From: Polyangiaceae bacterium
GTDB lineage: Bacteria; Myxococcota_A; Polyangia; Polyangiales; Polyangiaceae
Length of the DNA stretch: 64,000 bases
NCBI GenBank assembly: GCA_020633205.1
Contig: JACKEB010000010.1
Location: forward strand, 1,426,001 to 1,490,000
Direction: 5' to 3'
Position 1 is the stretch's first letter, and each line of letters begins with the position of its first letter. The notes under the pieces are model-generated. The model saw nothing but the letters and a program-made list of their open reading frames with translations, was not told the origin of the DNA and did not search any database. The position numbers and the translations under genes are program-made. Shown in pieces: positions 57,649-64,000 of this stretch.

Positions 57649-58804
57649 GCAGCGCCTCGCGGGTTGCCTTGTGCAGGCTGCCCATCAGCTGCGCGTCCGC
57701 CATCAACACCTCTCGCGCCTTTTCACGGCCTTGAGCGAAGCTCTTGCCGTCCCTCGCGTAGTGCGCGCCGTTCTTCGCGACCGCGCCAGTGACGACCGCG
57801 GCGTCGAGCAAGTCTGCAGCCGCGTCGATGCCGGTGCCCCAACGGATGTCGAACTCGGCCTCAGTGAACGGAGCGCCGACCTTGTTCTTCACCACCTTCA
57901 CCCGCGTTCGGTTGCCCACCACGGCGTCTCCGGATTGCACCTTGCCGATGCGACGCACGTCGAGGCGCACGCTGGAGTAGAACTTGAGCGCGGTGCCGCC
58001 GGTGGTCGTCTCCGGATTGCCGAACACCACGCCGATCTTCTGGCGAAGCTGGTTGATGAACATCAGCGTGGTGCCCGTGCGCGACGCGGCGCCGTTCAGC
58101 TTGCGCAACGCTTGGCTCATCAACCTCGCTTGAAGACCCATGTGGGAGTCTCCCATATCGCCTTCGATCTCCGCACGCGGCACCAGCGCCGCCACTGAGT
58201 CGATCACGATCAAGTCCACGACACCGCTCTTCGTCAGCAGCTCCACGATATCCAGGGCCTGCTCGCCGTTGTCCGGCTGCGAGATCAGGAGCCCGCCCAG
58301 GTTCACGCCGATCCCCTTTGCGTAGCGCAGATCGAAGGCATGCTCCGCGTCGATGAACGCCGCGACTCCGCCCGCCGCCTGTAGCTCGGCGATGGCGTGC
58401 AGCGTCAGCGTGGTCTTCCCGCTGGATTCCGGCCCAAAAATCTCGATGACGCGCCCACGCGGATAACCACCGACACCCAGCGCTTTATCGAGAGCAAGTG
58501 ATCCCGACGGAATCACCTCCACCGGCTCCACTGCGTGGTCATCTCCAAGGCGCATGATCGCGTTCTTGCCGAACTGCTTCTCGACAGCGCCCATTACCTC
58601 CCGCACCTCAGCGAGCTTCGCCGGCGCCGGCTCGACCTTGTTCTGCCTCTGAGTTTGGGGGGGAGGTACCACGGAAACCGCTATCCCCTCCCCAACCGCC
58701 CCGTCCGCCTTGGCCGCGCCGGATTTTGCCTCACCAGCTTTGGCTAGCTCTGGCTTGCTGGCCTTTACGTCCTTGCCCGTTTTGCTCTCTGCTCTGTCCT
58801 TCAT
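57626..58804 (-). CDS. recA: RecA recombinase with long N-terminal extension
   Basis: 392 residues. The RecA core is complete: Walker A GPESSGKTT at 124-132, the catalytic Glu in FIDAEHAFD, Walker B LIVIDSVAALVPRAE, L1 loop DSHMGLQARLMSQALRKL, L2 GVVFGNPETTTGGTALKFY. Compared with E. coli, about 58 extra residues, rich in Ala, Lys and Pro, come before LAEVREVMGAVEKQFGKNAIMRL, and the usual acidic C-terminal tail is missing (ends ALLSVPVAA). AGGAG stands before ATG 58804, supporting this start, though internal GTG starts exist. No LexA-like dyad was found upstream. It lies 96 bases downstream of comM. Confidence 0.95.
   Translation of the reverse strand: MKDRAESKTGKDVKASKPELAKAGEAKSGAAKADGAVGEGIAVSVVPPPQTQRQNKVEPAPAKLAEVREVMGAVEKQFGKNAIMRLGDDHAVEPVEVIPSGSLALDKALGVGGYPRGRVIEIFGPESSGKTTLTLHAIAELQAAGGVAAFIDAEHAFDLRYAKGIGVNLGGLLISQPDNGEQALDIVELLTKSGVVDLIVIDSVAALVPRAEIEGDMGDSHMGLQARLMSQALRKLNGAASRTGTTLMFINQLRQKIGVVFGNPETTTGGTALKFYSSVRLDVRRIGKVQSGDAVVGNRTRVKVVKNKVGAPFTEAEFDIRWGTGIDAAADLLDAAVVTGAVAKNGAHYARDGKSFAQGREKAREVLMADAQLMGSLHKATREALLSVPVAA
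58654..58666 (-). repeat. C-rich interspersed word, strong form (CCTCCCCCCCAAA on the coding strand)
   Basis: In the N-terminal extension of RecA, encoding PPPQT just before the conserved core. Same 13-mer as 9714 and 47395. Confidence 0.6.
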
Positions 58805-58900
58805 TGCGCACTTCTCCTATTGCCGCACGGCATTCCCCGTGGACACGTTTGGTTCCCAAGAGCGACCGCGCTCGGTCGCACTGGCTTGTGAGGTGCCGGC

Positions 58901-60481
58901 CTAAATCGGTTCGCGATCGAGCAGGCGCCCCTGGACCGCTTCAATCACATGCGCCTTGCGCACCCGCGCGTCGCCCTCCAAGTCGGCGATGCTCCGGGCA
59001 ACTCGCAGCACCCTCACGAATGCGCGCGCCGACAGCCCTAGTTGATTCACCGACCGCGTCAGCACCGTGGTCGCCTCCCGATCCGGCTTGGCCACTAGCT
59101 CGACTTCCTTGGCGGATAGCTGCGCGTTGTACGGGGCCCGCGTCTCCCCGGCCGCCTGACGCGCGATCTGGCGCTGGCGCGCGGCGATCACTCGCTCACG
59201 AACCACAGCCGACGTCTCCCCCGATCGCTTGCTAGTCAGCGCCTCGACGGCCACGGGTTGCACGGACACGTGCACGTCCAAGCGATCGAGCAGCGGACCC
59301 GAGAGCCGCGAGAGGTAGCGCTTGCGCTGCAGCTCGCCACAGCGGCAATGGCGGCGCGGATGACCATAATATCCGCACGGACATGGATTGACTGCGGCGA
59401 CGACCATCGCTCGCGCAGGAAACACGGCGCGGGCTCGAGCGCGACTCACGAGCACGGTCCCATCTTCGAGCGGTTGGCGCAGGCTCTCCAGGGTGTTCCG
59501 CCGGAACTCCGCTAGTTCGTCGAGGAAGAGCACCCCGTGATGCGCCAGGCTCACTTCGCCAGGCCGCGGAAGCTCTCCGCCGCCGACCAACGCCGCATCA
59601 CTGACTGAGTGATGGGGCGCACGAAACGGTCGCCGACTGACCACGCCACGCGCCGGTTCGATCAAACCGGCCACGCTGTGAATCGCCGTCGCCTCGATGG
59701 CCTCACTGAACGAGAGCGGTGGCAGGATGCTCGGCAAGAGCCGCGCGAGCAGCGTCTTGCCACCCCCCGGCGGACCGATCATCAGCAGGTTGTGGCCCCC
59801 CGCGGCGACCACTTCGAGAGCTCGCCGCGCGAGGGACTGACCGCGCACATCCGACAGGTCGAGCTCACGACTCGCCTGGGACTCTGGCTGGAAATCCGTG
59901 AGCGGTACCTCTGGCAAGCGTTCTTCGCCCAGCAGGTGCGCGTACACCGCCGCCAGATCTTCCGCGGCGAGCACCTGCATGCCTTCCACCAGGCCCGCCT
60001 CGCGCCTATTTCCACGCGGCACAATGGCGACCCGCAGACCGCGGGTGCGCGCGCCTTCGAGCTGGGGCAACACACCGCGCACCGGCTGTAGCTCTCCCCC
60101 CAAGGAAAGCTCCCCGAGGACGAGCACACCTTCTAGACGTTTGGGGTCGAGCTTGCCGATCGCACCCAGCACCCCAAGGGCCATGGCAACGTCCAGGCTC
60201 GCGCCAGTCTTTCTGAGATCGGCCGGAGCGAGGTTCACCGTCAGCGCATATTCGTCGACCAGAATACCCAGGCGTGCGAGGGAGCTCGTGATGCGAACCC
60301 GCGCCTCACGCACGGCAGCATCGGCGAGGCCAACCAGCTGAAACAGCGCAGGCCCACGGGTGCAGCACACTTCCACACGGATAGAGTGGGCTTCGAGACC
60401 TATCAGCGCGCTCGCCTCCACGCAGCACAGGCCAAGAGGCTTGCCCTGAATGGGCGCGTTGTGACTCGCTACGGCAACCAT
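58901..60481 (-). CDS. comM: YifB/ComM family Mg-chelatase-like AAA+ ATPase
   Basis: 526 residues. N-terminal ChlI-like domain (ASALIGLEAHSIRVEVCCTRGPALFQLVGLADAAVREARVRI in blocks), AAA+ core with Walker A GPPGGGKTLLARLLP, Walker B VLFLDELAEFRR, and a C-terminal Zn-type Cys block (NPCPCGYYGHPRRHCRCGELQRKRY). ComM is a hexameric branch-migration helicase that helps integrate DNA during natural transformation. Placement directly upstream of recA on the same strand fits joint use in recombination. Competence in this organism is not shown by the sequence. Confidence 0.93.
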   Translation of the reverse strand: MVAVASHNAPIQGKPLGLCCVEASALIGLEAHSIRVEVCCTRGPALFQLVGLADAAVREARVRITSSLARLGILVDEYALTVNLAPADLRKTGASLDVAMALGVLGAIGKLDPKRLEGVLVLGELSLGGELQPVRGVLPQLEGARTRGLRVAIVPRGNRREAGLVEGMQVLAAEDLAAVYAHLLGEERLPEVPLTDFQPESQASRELDLSDVRGQSLARRALEVVAAGGHNLLMIGPPGGGKTLLARLLPSILPPLSFSEAIEATAIHSVAGLIEPARGVVSRRPFRAPHHSVSDAALVGGGELPRPGEVSLAHHGVLFLDELAEFRRNTLESLRQPLEDGTVLVSRARARAVFPARAMVVAAVNPCPCGYYGHPRRHCRCGELQRKRYLSRLSGPLLDRLDVHVSVQPVAVEALTSKRSGETSAVVRERVIAARQRQIARQAAGETRAPYNAQLSAKEVELVAKPDREATTVLTRSVNQLGLSARAFVRVLRVARSIADLEGDARVRKAHVIEAVQGRLLDREPI

Positions 60482-60573
60482 GGCCGCCGCTTAGGCAGGA
60501 TGCGTGCCCGGTAAATATGCCCCGAAAACAGCGCCACGCGCCGTGGCCGCCGTGGCGAGCTGGCGGCGTCAGC

Positions 60574-60744
60574 TCACGCCAAGAGCTTCAAGATCGCATC
60601 GGTCGTATCGACCTCGCCGAGCCGCGGGAAGATCTTGCTGAGCACGAACGCTTCGCCAGCGGCGTCCAGGTCCGTTATCGCGTCGGAAGCGAAGGTCAGC
60701 GCCGACACGCGCGGGTAGGCGCGCTGGGCTTGGGACTCGAATGC
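60574..60744 (-). other. Out-of-frame coding tail of the double SnoaL gene
   Basis: From about 60740 downwards another minus frame reads FESQAQRAYPRVSALTFAS, then DAITDLDAAGEAFVLSKIFP and RLGEVDTTDAILKLLA before TGA at 60574-60576. Third positions are G or C in nearly every codon, whereas the annotated frame degenerates to SSPKPSAPTRACRR over the same stretch. One extra T in CATTCGAG would join them. It is therefore probably the true C-terminus of the preceding protein. Confidence 0.55.
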
Positions 60745-61604
60745 ACCAGCGCGAGCGGTGGCTCGAGCTCCGGTTCCTCTTGCTTCGCGGCAAACGGCTC
60801 GCGCCCGAGGGCCTCAGAGACACCCACCGCGTCCATGTAGTCCCGCGTGTGAACGATGTATCCGTCGCGCACCCGCAGCACCAAGAGGCCAGTTAGCCTC
60901 ACCTGTTTCCCCGTGGCAATGATGGTCGCTTGGGCGCGCCACTGGGCAGTGACGAGCTCCGGGTCCGCGCCGTCGATCACGAACTCATTTTCGATGCGCT
61001 GGATCTCCAACGGGTGATTCGCCCAGCCGGCGCTGTAGGACTCCCGTACCGCCTCCCGTCCGAACAGCTTCTGTGGACGATTCGGGGTGGTGAAGCCAAA
61101 CTCGTGCACGCCGTCTTCGGCGTACAAATCCGCTAGCGCGTCGGCGGACTTGAGCAGCATCGCCTGGTAGTAGTCGCTGAGCAGCGAGCGCGGCGAACCC
61201 ACCGCATGGCGCTTCGCCTCCGCGAGGCCCTCCGGGTCGAGGTACTCACGGAAGCTCTGGATCTTGCCGTCCCGCGCTTCGAGCACGGCCACGCCGCTGA
61301 CGCTGAACGGTCGCGCAACCGAGCCTGCGTTGCCTTGCACCTGGTACTCCGCGACCAAGCAGCCGTCGTCGTTCTGCTTGCAGCTGGTCACGCGAAAGCT
61401 CTGAGCGCGCAACGGCGAGCTATCCCAGGCCTGACTGGCGCGCTCGAAGATCGCCGACTTGCCGACGAATGAGAGCCCGGCAAACGGGAACTCCAGGCAC
61501 GCGTCGTCGCTGAACAGCTCCGCAAACGCACGCGCATCTTTGCTGAGCGCGGCCTCCTGGAAGGCCTCGAACAATTCCTCGGGGGTTTTCGCTACGTCGC
61601 TCAT
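60696..61604 (-). CDS. Protein with two tandem SnoaL-like domains
   Basis: 302 residues in the uninterrupted frame. Domain 1 spans about 8-130 (EELFEAFQEAALSKDARAFAELFSDDACLEFPF through SFREYLDP) and domain 2 about 140-265 (LSDYYQAMLLKSADALADLYAEDGVHEFGF through VHTRDYMDAVGVSEAL). The fold binds or isomerises small hydrophobic molecules. The last 30 residues look frame-shifted (see adjacent entry). AGGGAGG precedes ATG 61604. It is divergent from a TetR gene, and the operators between them suggest the pair is regulator and target. Confidence 0.85.
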   Translation of the reverse strand: MSDVAKTPEELFEAFQEAALSKDARAFAELFSDDACLEFPFAGLSFVGKSAIFERASQAWDSSPLRAQSFRVTSCKQNDDGCLVAEYQVQGNAGSVARPFSVSGVAVLEARDGKIQSFREYLDPEGLAEAKRHAVGSPRSLLSDYYQAMLLKSADALADLYAEDGVHEFGFTTPNRPQKLFGREAVRESYSAGWANHPLEIQRIENEFVIDGADPELVTAQWRAQATIIATGKQVRLTGLLVLRVRDGYIVHTRDYMDAVGVSEALGREPFAAKQEEPELEPPLALVHSSPKPSAPTRACRR

Positions 61605-61651
61605 GAGACCTCCCTGGTGACCGGCGCGGGCGCCGCCAGCGATGGCAGCTT

Positions 61652-61671
61652 AACGGAATCCCCATTCCGTT
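61652..61671. promoter_or_regulatory. Candidate TetR operator between SnoaL and tetR genes
   Basis: AACGGAAT-CCCC-ATTCCGTT, perfect eight-base arms. A weaker related copy follows at 61681-61702 (ATCGGAA...CTCCGTTT), and TCCGTTTAA occurs in both. A two-site arrangement between divergent genes is typical of TetR autoregulation. Confidence 0.65.
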
Positions 61672-61716
61672 TAAATCCCAAATCGGAACCTCGACTCCGT
61701 TTAAGAGTTGGGCACA

Positions 61717-62373
61717 ATGAAGGGGATGGCCAAAGCGGCTGCAGCAGCACCCACCAAGTCCGCGAAGAGCGGCGACAAATCCCCGCGTGGGGGTCGCCGT
61801 GCGGACGCTGTGCGCAACCGCCAGCACGTGCTCGAAGTGGCCCAAGCGGTGTTCGCCGAGCTGGGGCTCAGCGTGCCCATCGACGAAATCGCGAAGCGCG
61901 CGGGGGTCGGCGTTGGCACCGTGTACCGCCACTTCCCCACCAAGGAGGCGCTGTTTGGGGCGATCCTCCAGCACCACATGGAGCGCATTGCAGATCACGC
62001 CGAGGCGCTGATGGAGAAAGCGGACGCTGGCGCAGCGCTCTTCGAGTTGCTCCACACCATGGCGCGGGAGAGCCACAAGAAGAAGGACTTCATCCACGCT
62101 CTCGGCGGCTATCCGACGGGCGAGGTCAAGACCGCCAAGAAGCGCTTCGTCGCCGCCTTCGATGCCTTGGTCAAGCGCGCTCAGCGCGCCAAGGAGCTGC
62201 GCGCCGATGTCACCGCGGAGGATGTGATCATGCTCTCCAAGAGCGTGTTCAGCAGCGGCGAACAAGACGAAGCCACGCGCACCCGGCGCCTGGGCGTGTT
62301 GTTCGACGGCCTGCGAGCGACGGCTAGCGCGGTCAAAGCCGCGAAGCGCGCTGCCAAGACCCGCGGCTGTTGA
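61717..62373 (+). CDS. TetR family transcriptional regulator
   Basis: 218 residues from ATG 61717 (TTG 61708 is upstream). A basic, Ala/Lys-rich N-terminal tail precedes the helix-turn-helix: RNRQHVLEVAQAVFAELGLSVPIDEIAKRAGVGVGTVYRHFPTKEALFGAIL in split blocks. The C-terminal region has SHKKKDFIHALGGYPTGEV and ends AAKRAAKTRGC, a basic tail. It is likely the repressor of the divergent SnoaL gene. Confidence 0.93.
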   Translation: MKGMAKAAAAAPTKSAKSGDKSPRGGRRADAVRNRQHVLEVAQAVFAELGLSVPIDEIAKRAGVGVGTVYRHFPTKEALFGAILQHHMERIADHAEALMEKADAGAALFELLHTMARESHKKKDFIHALGGYPTGEVKTAKKRFVAAFDALVKRAQRAKELRADVTAEDVIMLSKSVFSSGEQDEATRTRRLGVLFDGLRATASAVKAAKRAAKTRGC

Positions 62374-62483
62374 CGCGTCCACTGCGCTGCGGGTGACGCA
62401 CAGGCGGCTGACTATTCGCCGCGCAACGCAGTGTCTCGCTACGGCGCCTTGTGTCGCAGTCCGGACCTCCGCACCCTCGGGCG

Positions 62484-64000
62484 ATGTCCGAAGCTCTAGC
62501 CAAAGAACCCGTTCAAGTCGCGAAGTGGAGCGAGCTCGAAGATCGCAAGCCGGCGTACGCCCTGGTGGGTGACGTCGACCTCGTCGTGATCCGCTATGAC
62601 GCCAGCGTCTCCGTGCTCTACGGCCGCTGCCTGCATCGCGGGGCCTTGCTAGCTGACGGATCCGTCGACGACCACGACAACCTGATCTGCGGCCTCCACG
62701 GTTGGGATTACCGCGTGGATACCGGCGTGAGTGCCTACAACAACCGTGAGGTGCTCACGAAATTCAGCGCCTGGGTAGAAGGCGATAGCGTCTTCGTGGA
62801 TGGGGGTGAGGTAGCGGCGTTCACGCAGAAGCACCCGCAGCCCTACGATCGCAAGGTGTACCTCGGCCTGTATCAAGATCCTCACGGAACACCCCAAGAG
62901 CCGTATAACGGGCACATCCAGGAGCTAGCGCAGAACGGCTTGTCCAACGTCGGCCACCACGGCGAGACCAGCGCCATGGGCGTCGCGCTGACGGAGCTGC
63001 CGCGCTGGAAAGACATCCAGCTCTTGACGGCGCAGCTCTGGCGTCAGCCGTTGCTCGATGACGCGCCGGTGGGTACGCAGGTGGTGATCGGTCCCCGCGC
63101 AAAGAAGCCACTCGAGCTCAGCATGCCGCTCTTCGTCAGTGACATGAGCTTTGGTGCGCTGAGCGAAGAAGCCAAGACGGCGCTCGCGATGGGCGCCGAA
63201 GGCGCCGGCACCGGGATCTGCAGTGGCGAAGGCGGCATGCTCCCCGAGGAACAAGCCGCGAATAGCCGCTACTTGTACGAGCTGGCGAGCGCGAAGTTCG
63301 GCTGGTCCCTCGACAAGGTCAAGCAAGTGCAAGCCTTCCATTTCAAGGGCGGCCAAGGCGCCAAGACCGGCACCGGCGGGCACCTACCTGGGGTGAAGGT
63401 CAAAGGGAAGATCTCCGAGGTGCGCGGCATTCCCGAGGGAAACGCGGCGATCAGTCCCAGCACCTTCACGGATCTGCACACGGCCGAAGATTTCCGCCGC
63501 GTCGCCGATGAAGTGCGAGAAGCAAGCGGTGGCATTCCCATCGGCTTCAAGCTGAGCGCCCAGCACATCGAGCGCGACATCGACTTCGCGCTGAGCGCTA
63601 GCGCTGACTACATCATCCTCGATGGTCGTGGCGGCGCGACCGGTGCGGCGCCCGTGATCTTCAAGGAAAACATCTCCGTGCCCACCATGATCGCCCTGGC
63701 GCGCGCGAGGCGCCACCTCGATTCCATTGGCGCGAAGGACGTCACGCTCGTCATCACCGGCGGTCTCCGCACGGAAGGAGACTTCGTCAAGGCGCTCGCC
63801 TTGGGTGCTGACGCCATCGCCGTCGCAAACTCCGCGATTCAAGCCATCGGTTGCCTCGGTATGCGCGCCTGCCACACCAACAAGTGCCCCGTCGGTATCG
63901 CCACCCAAGATCCGAAGCTCCGCAGCCGGCTGAGCATCGAGCGCTCCGCCGCGCGCCTCACCAACTGGTTCAAGGCCACCACCGAGTTGATGCAGGTGCT
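62484..64000 (+). CDS. Rieske domain fused to glutamate synthase-like FMN domain (cut by window edge)
   Basis: At least 505 codons from ATG 62484 with no stop before the window ends. Residues about 8-100 are a Rieske [2Fe-2S] domain: Cys49-Leu-His51 and Cys69-Gly-Leu-His72 provide the ligands. A link follows, then the FMN-binding TIM barrel of glutamate synthase: MPLFVSDMSFGALSEEAKTALAMGAEGAG, CSGEGGM, FKGGQGAKTGTGGHLPG and LDGRGGATGAAPV. Cys457, Cys463 and Cys468 (CX5CX4C, GCLGMRACHTNKCPVGIATQ) match the 3Fe-4S site. The glutaminase domain is absent. Likely an oxidoreductase passing electrons from Rieske centre to flavin; product unknown. Confidence 0.88.
   Translation, partial: MSEALAKEPVQVAKWSELEDRKPAYALVGDVDLVVIRYDASVSVLYGRCLHRGALLADGSVDDHDNLICGLHGWDYRVDTGVSAYNNREVLTKFSAWVEGDSVFVDGGEVAAFTQKHPQPYDRKVYLGLYQDPHGTPQEPYNGHIQELAQNGLSNVGHHGETSAMGVALTELPRWKDIQLLTAQLWRQPLLDDAPVGTQVVIGPRAKKPLELSMPLFVSDMSFGALSEEAKTALAMGAEGAGTGICSGEGGMLPEEQAANSRYLYELASAKFGWSLDKVKQVQAFHFKGGQGAKTGTGGHLPGVKVKGKISEVRGIPEGNAAISPSTFTDLHTAEDFRRVADEVREASGGIPIGFKLSAQHIERDIDFALSASADYIILDGRGGATGAAPVIFKENISVPTMIALARARRHLDSIGAKDVTLVITGGLRTEGDFVKALALGADAIAVANSAIQAIGCLGMRACHTNKCPVGIATQDPKLRSRLSIERSAARLTNWFKATTELMQV

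Noticed and set aside
56418..57734. 438-codon plus-strand frame inside the MFS gene
   Set aside because: Arg/Gly/Ala-rich shadow of the MFS frame, which has twelve clear helices.
58805..58900. LexA/SOS box upstream of recA
   Set aside because: I looked for GAAC-N7-GTTC and CTGT-N8-ACAG type dyads and saw none.
1..64000. tRNA, rRNA, insertion sequences, prophage or integrase genes
   Set aside because: No conserved T-loop or rRNA sequence, transposase DDE motif or integrase motif was recognised on either strand by eye; a dedicated search could still find a tRNA.

Overview
This 64 kb window looks like chromosomal DNA of a myxobacterium, most likely Polyangiales (phylum Myxococcota). The basis is high GC with strong GC3 in the coding frames, an MglA-type small GTPase, several lipoproteins with long Gly/Ser/Ala linkers (GGSAGSGG-like) or Asp/Ala linkers after the lipobox, many two-component and one-component regulators, and a YifB/ComM-RecA pair. 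This assignment is inference; no rRNA or tRNA gene was seen, and there is no CRISPR array, insertion sequence or phage module.

Layout. 1-5 kb: a gene end, a DUF2236/MpaB oxygenase, an NAD-type isocitrate dehydrogenase with a 32-bp tandem repeat before its terminator, an MFS pump and a transglutaminase-like protein lacking the catalytic Cys. 5-7.2 kb: a GNAT/nitrilase fusion overlapping a SET-domain methyltransferase. 7.2-10.3 kb: an ECF sigma factor with three overlapping envelope genes. 10.3-18 kb: surface lipoproteins (beta-propeller, glycoside hydrolase, esterase), NADAR, a DUF1444-like protein, MglA-like GTPase and RluA. 18-20 kb: arsR-acr3-arsC with two matching inverted-repeat operators. 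20-23.6 kb: a hybrid histidine kinase and NarL-type regulator, then gspC. 23.8-27.5 kb: seven tightly packed, mostly unrecognised small genes that look like an orphan immunity-gene array. 27.7-34.3 kb: PP2C phosphatase, lipoproteins, a second NarL-type two-component pair, GST and LysR.

34.6-43.4 kb is an alpha-glucan (glycogen/maltodextrin) cluster: debranching enzyme, GT4 and GH57 on the plus strand face GH13 and glucan phosphorylase on the minus strand. 43.7-51 kb holds a ferritin-like/4Fe-4S/double-CDGSH fusion, a decayed metallo-beta-lactamase gene, an esterase, and an Omp85-like barrel translationally coupled to a lipoprotein with kinase-like motifs. 51-57.6 kb carries AraC, SRPBCC, TetR, aldo/keto reductase, LysR, methyltransferase and MFS genes. 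57.6-64 kb holds recA with an unusual N-terminal extension, comM, a double SnoaL protein with a frameshifted tail, TetR with clear operators, and the start of a Rieske-glutamate synthase-like fusion.

Two window-wide patterns stand out. First, a C-rich word CCTCNCCCCCAA (strong form CCTC[A/C]CCCCCAAA) recurs in both orientations, inside genes and in different reading frames. Second, three genes show apparent one-base deletions (near 45864, 50591-50595 and 60740), which may be real decay or consensus sequence error.
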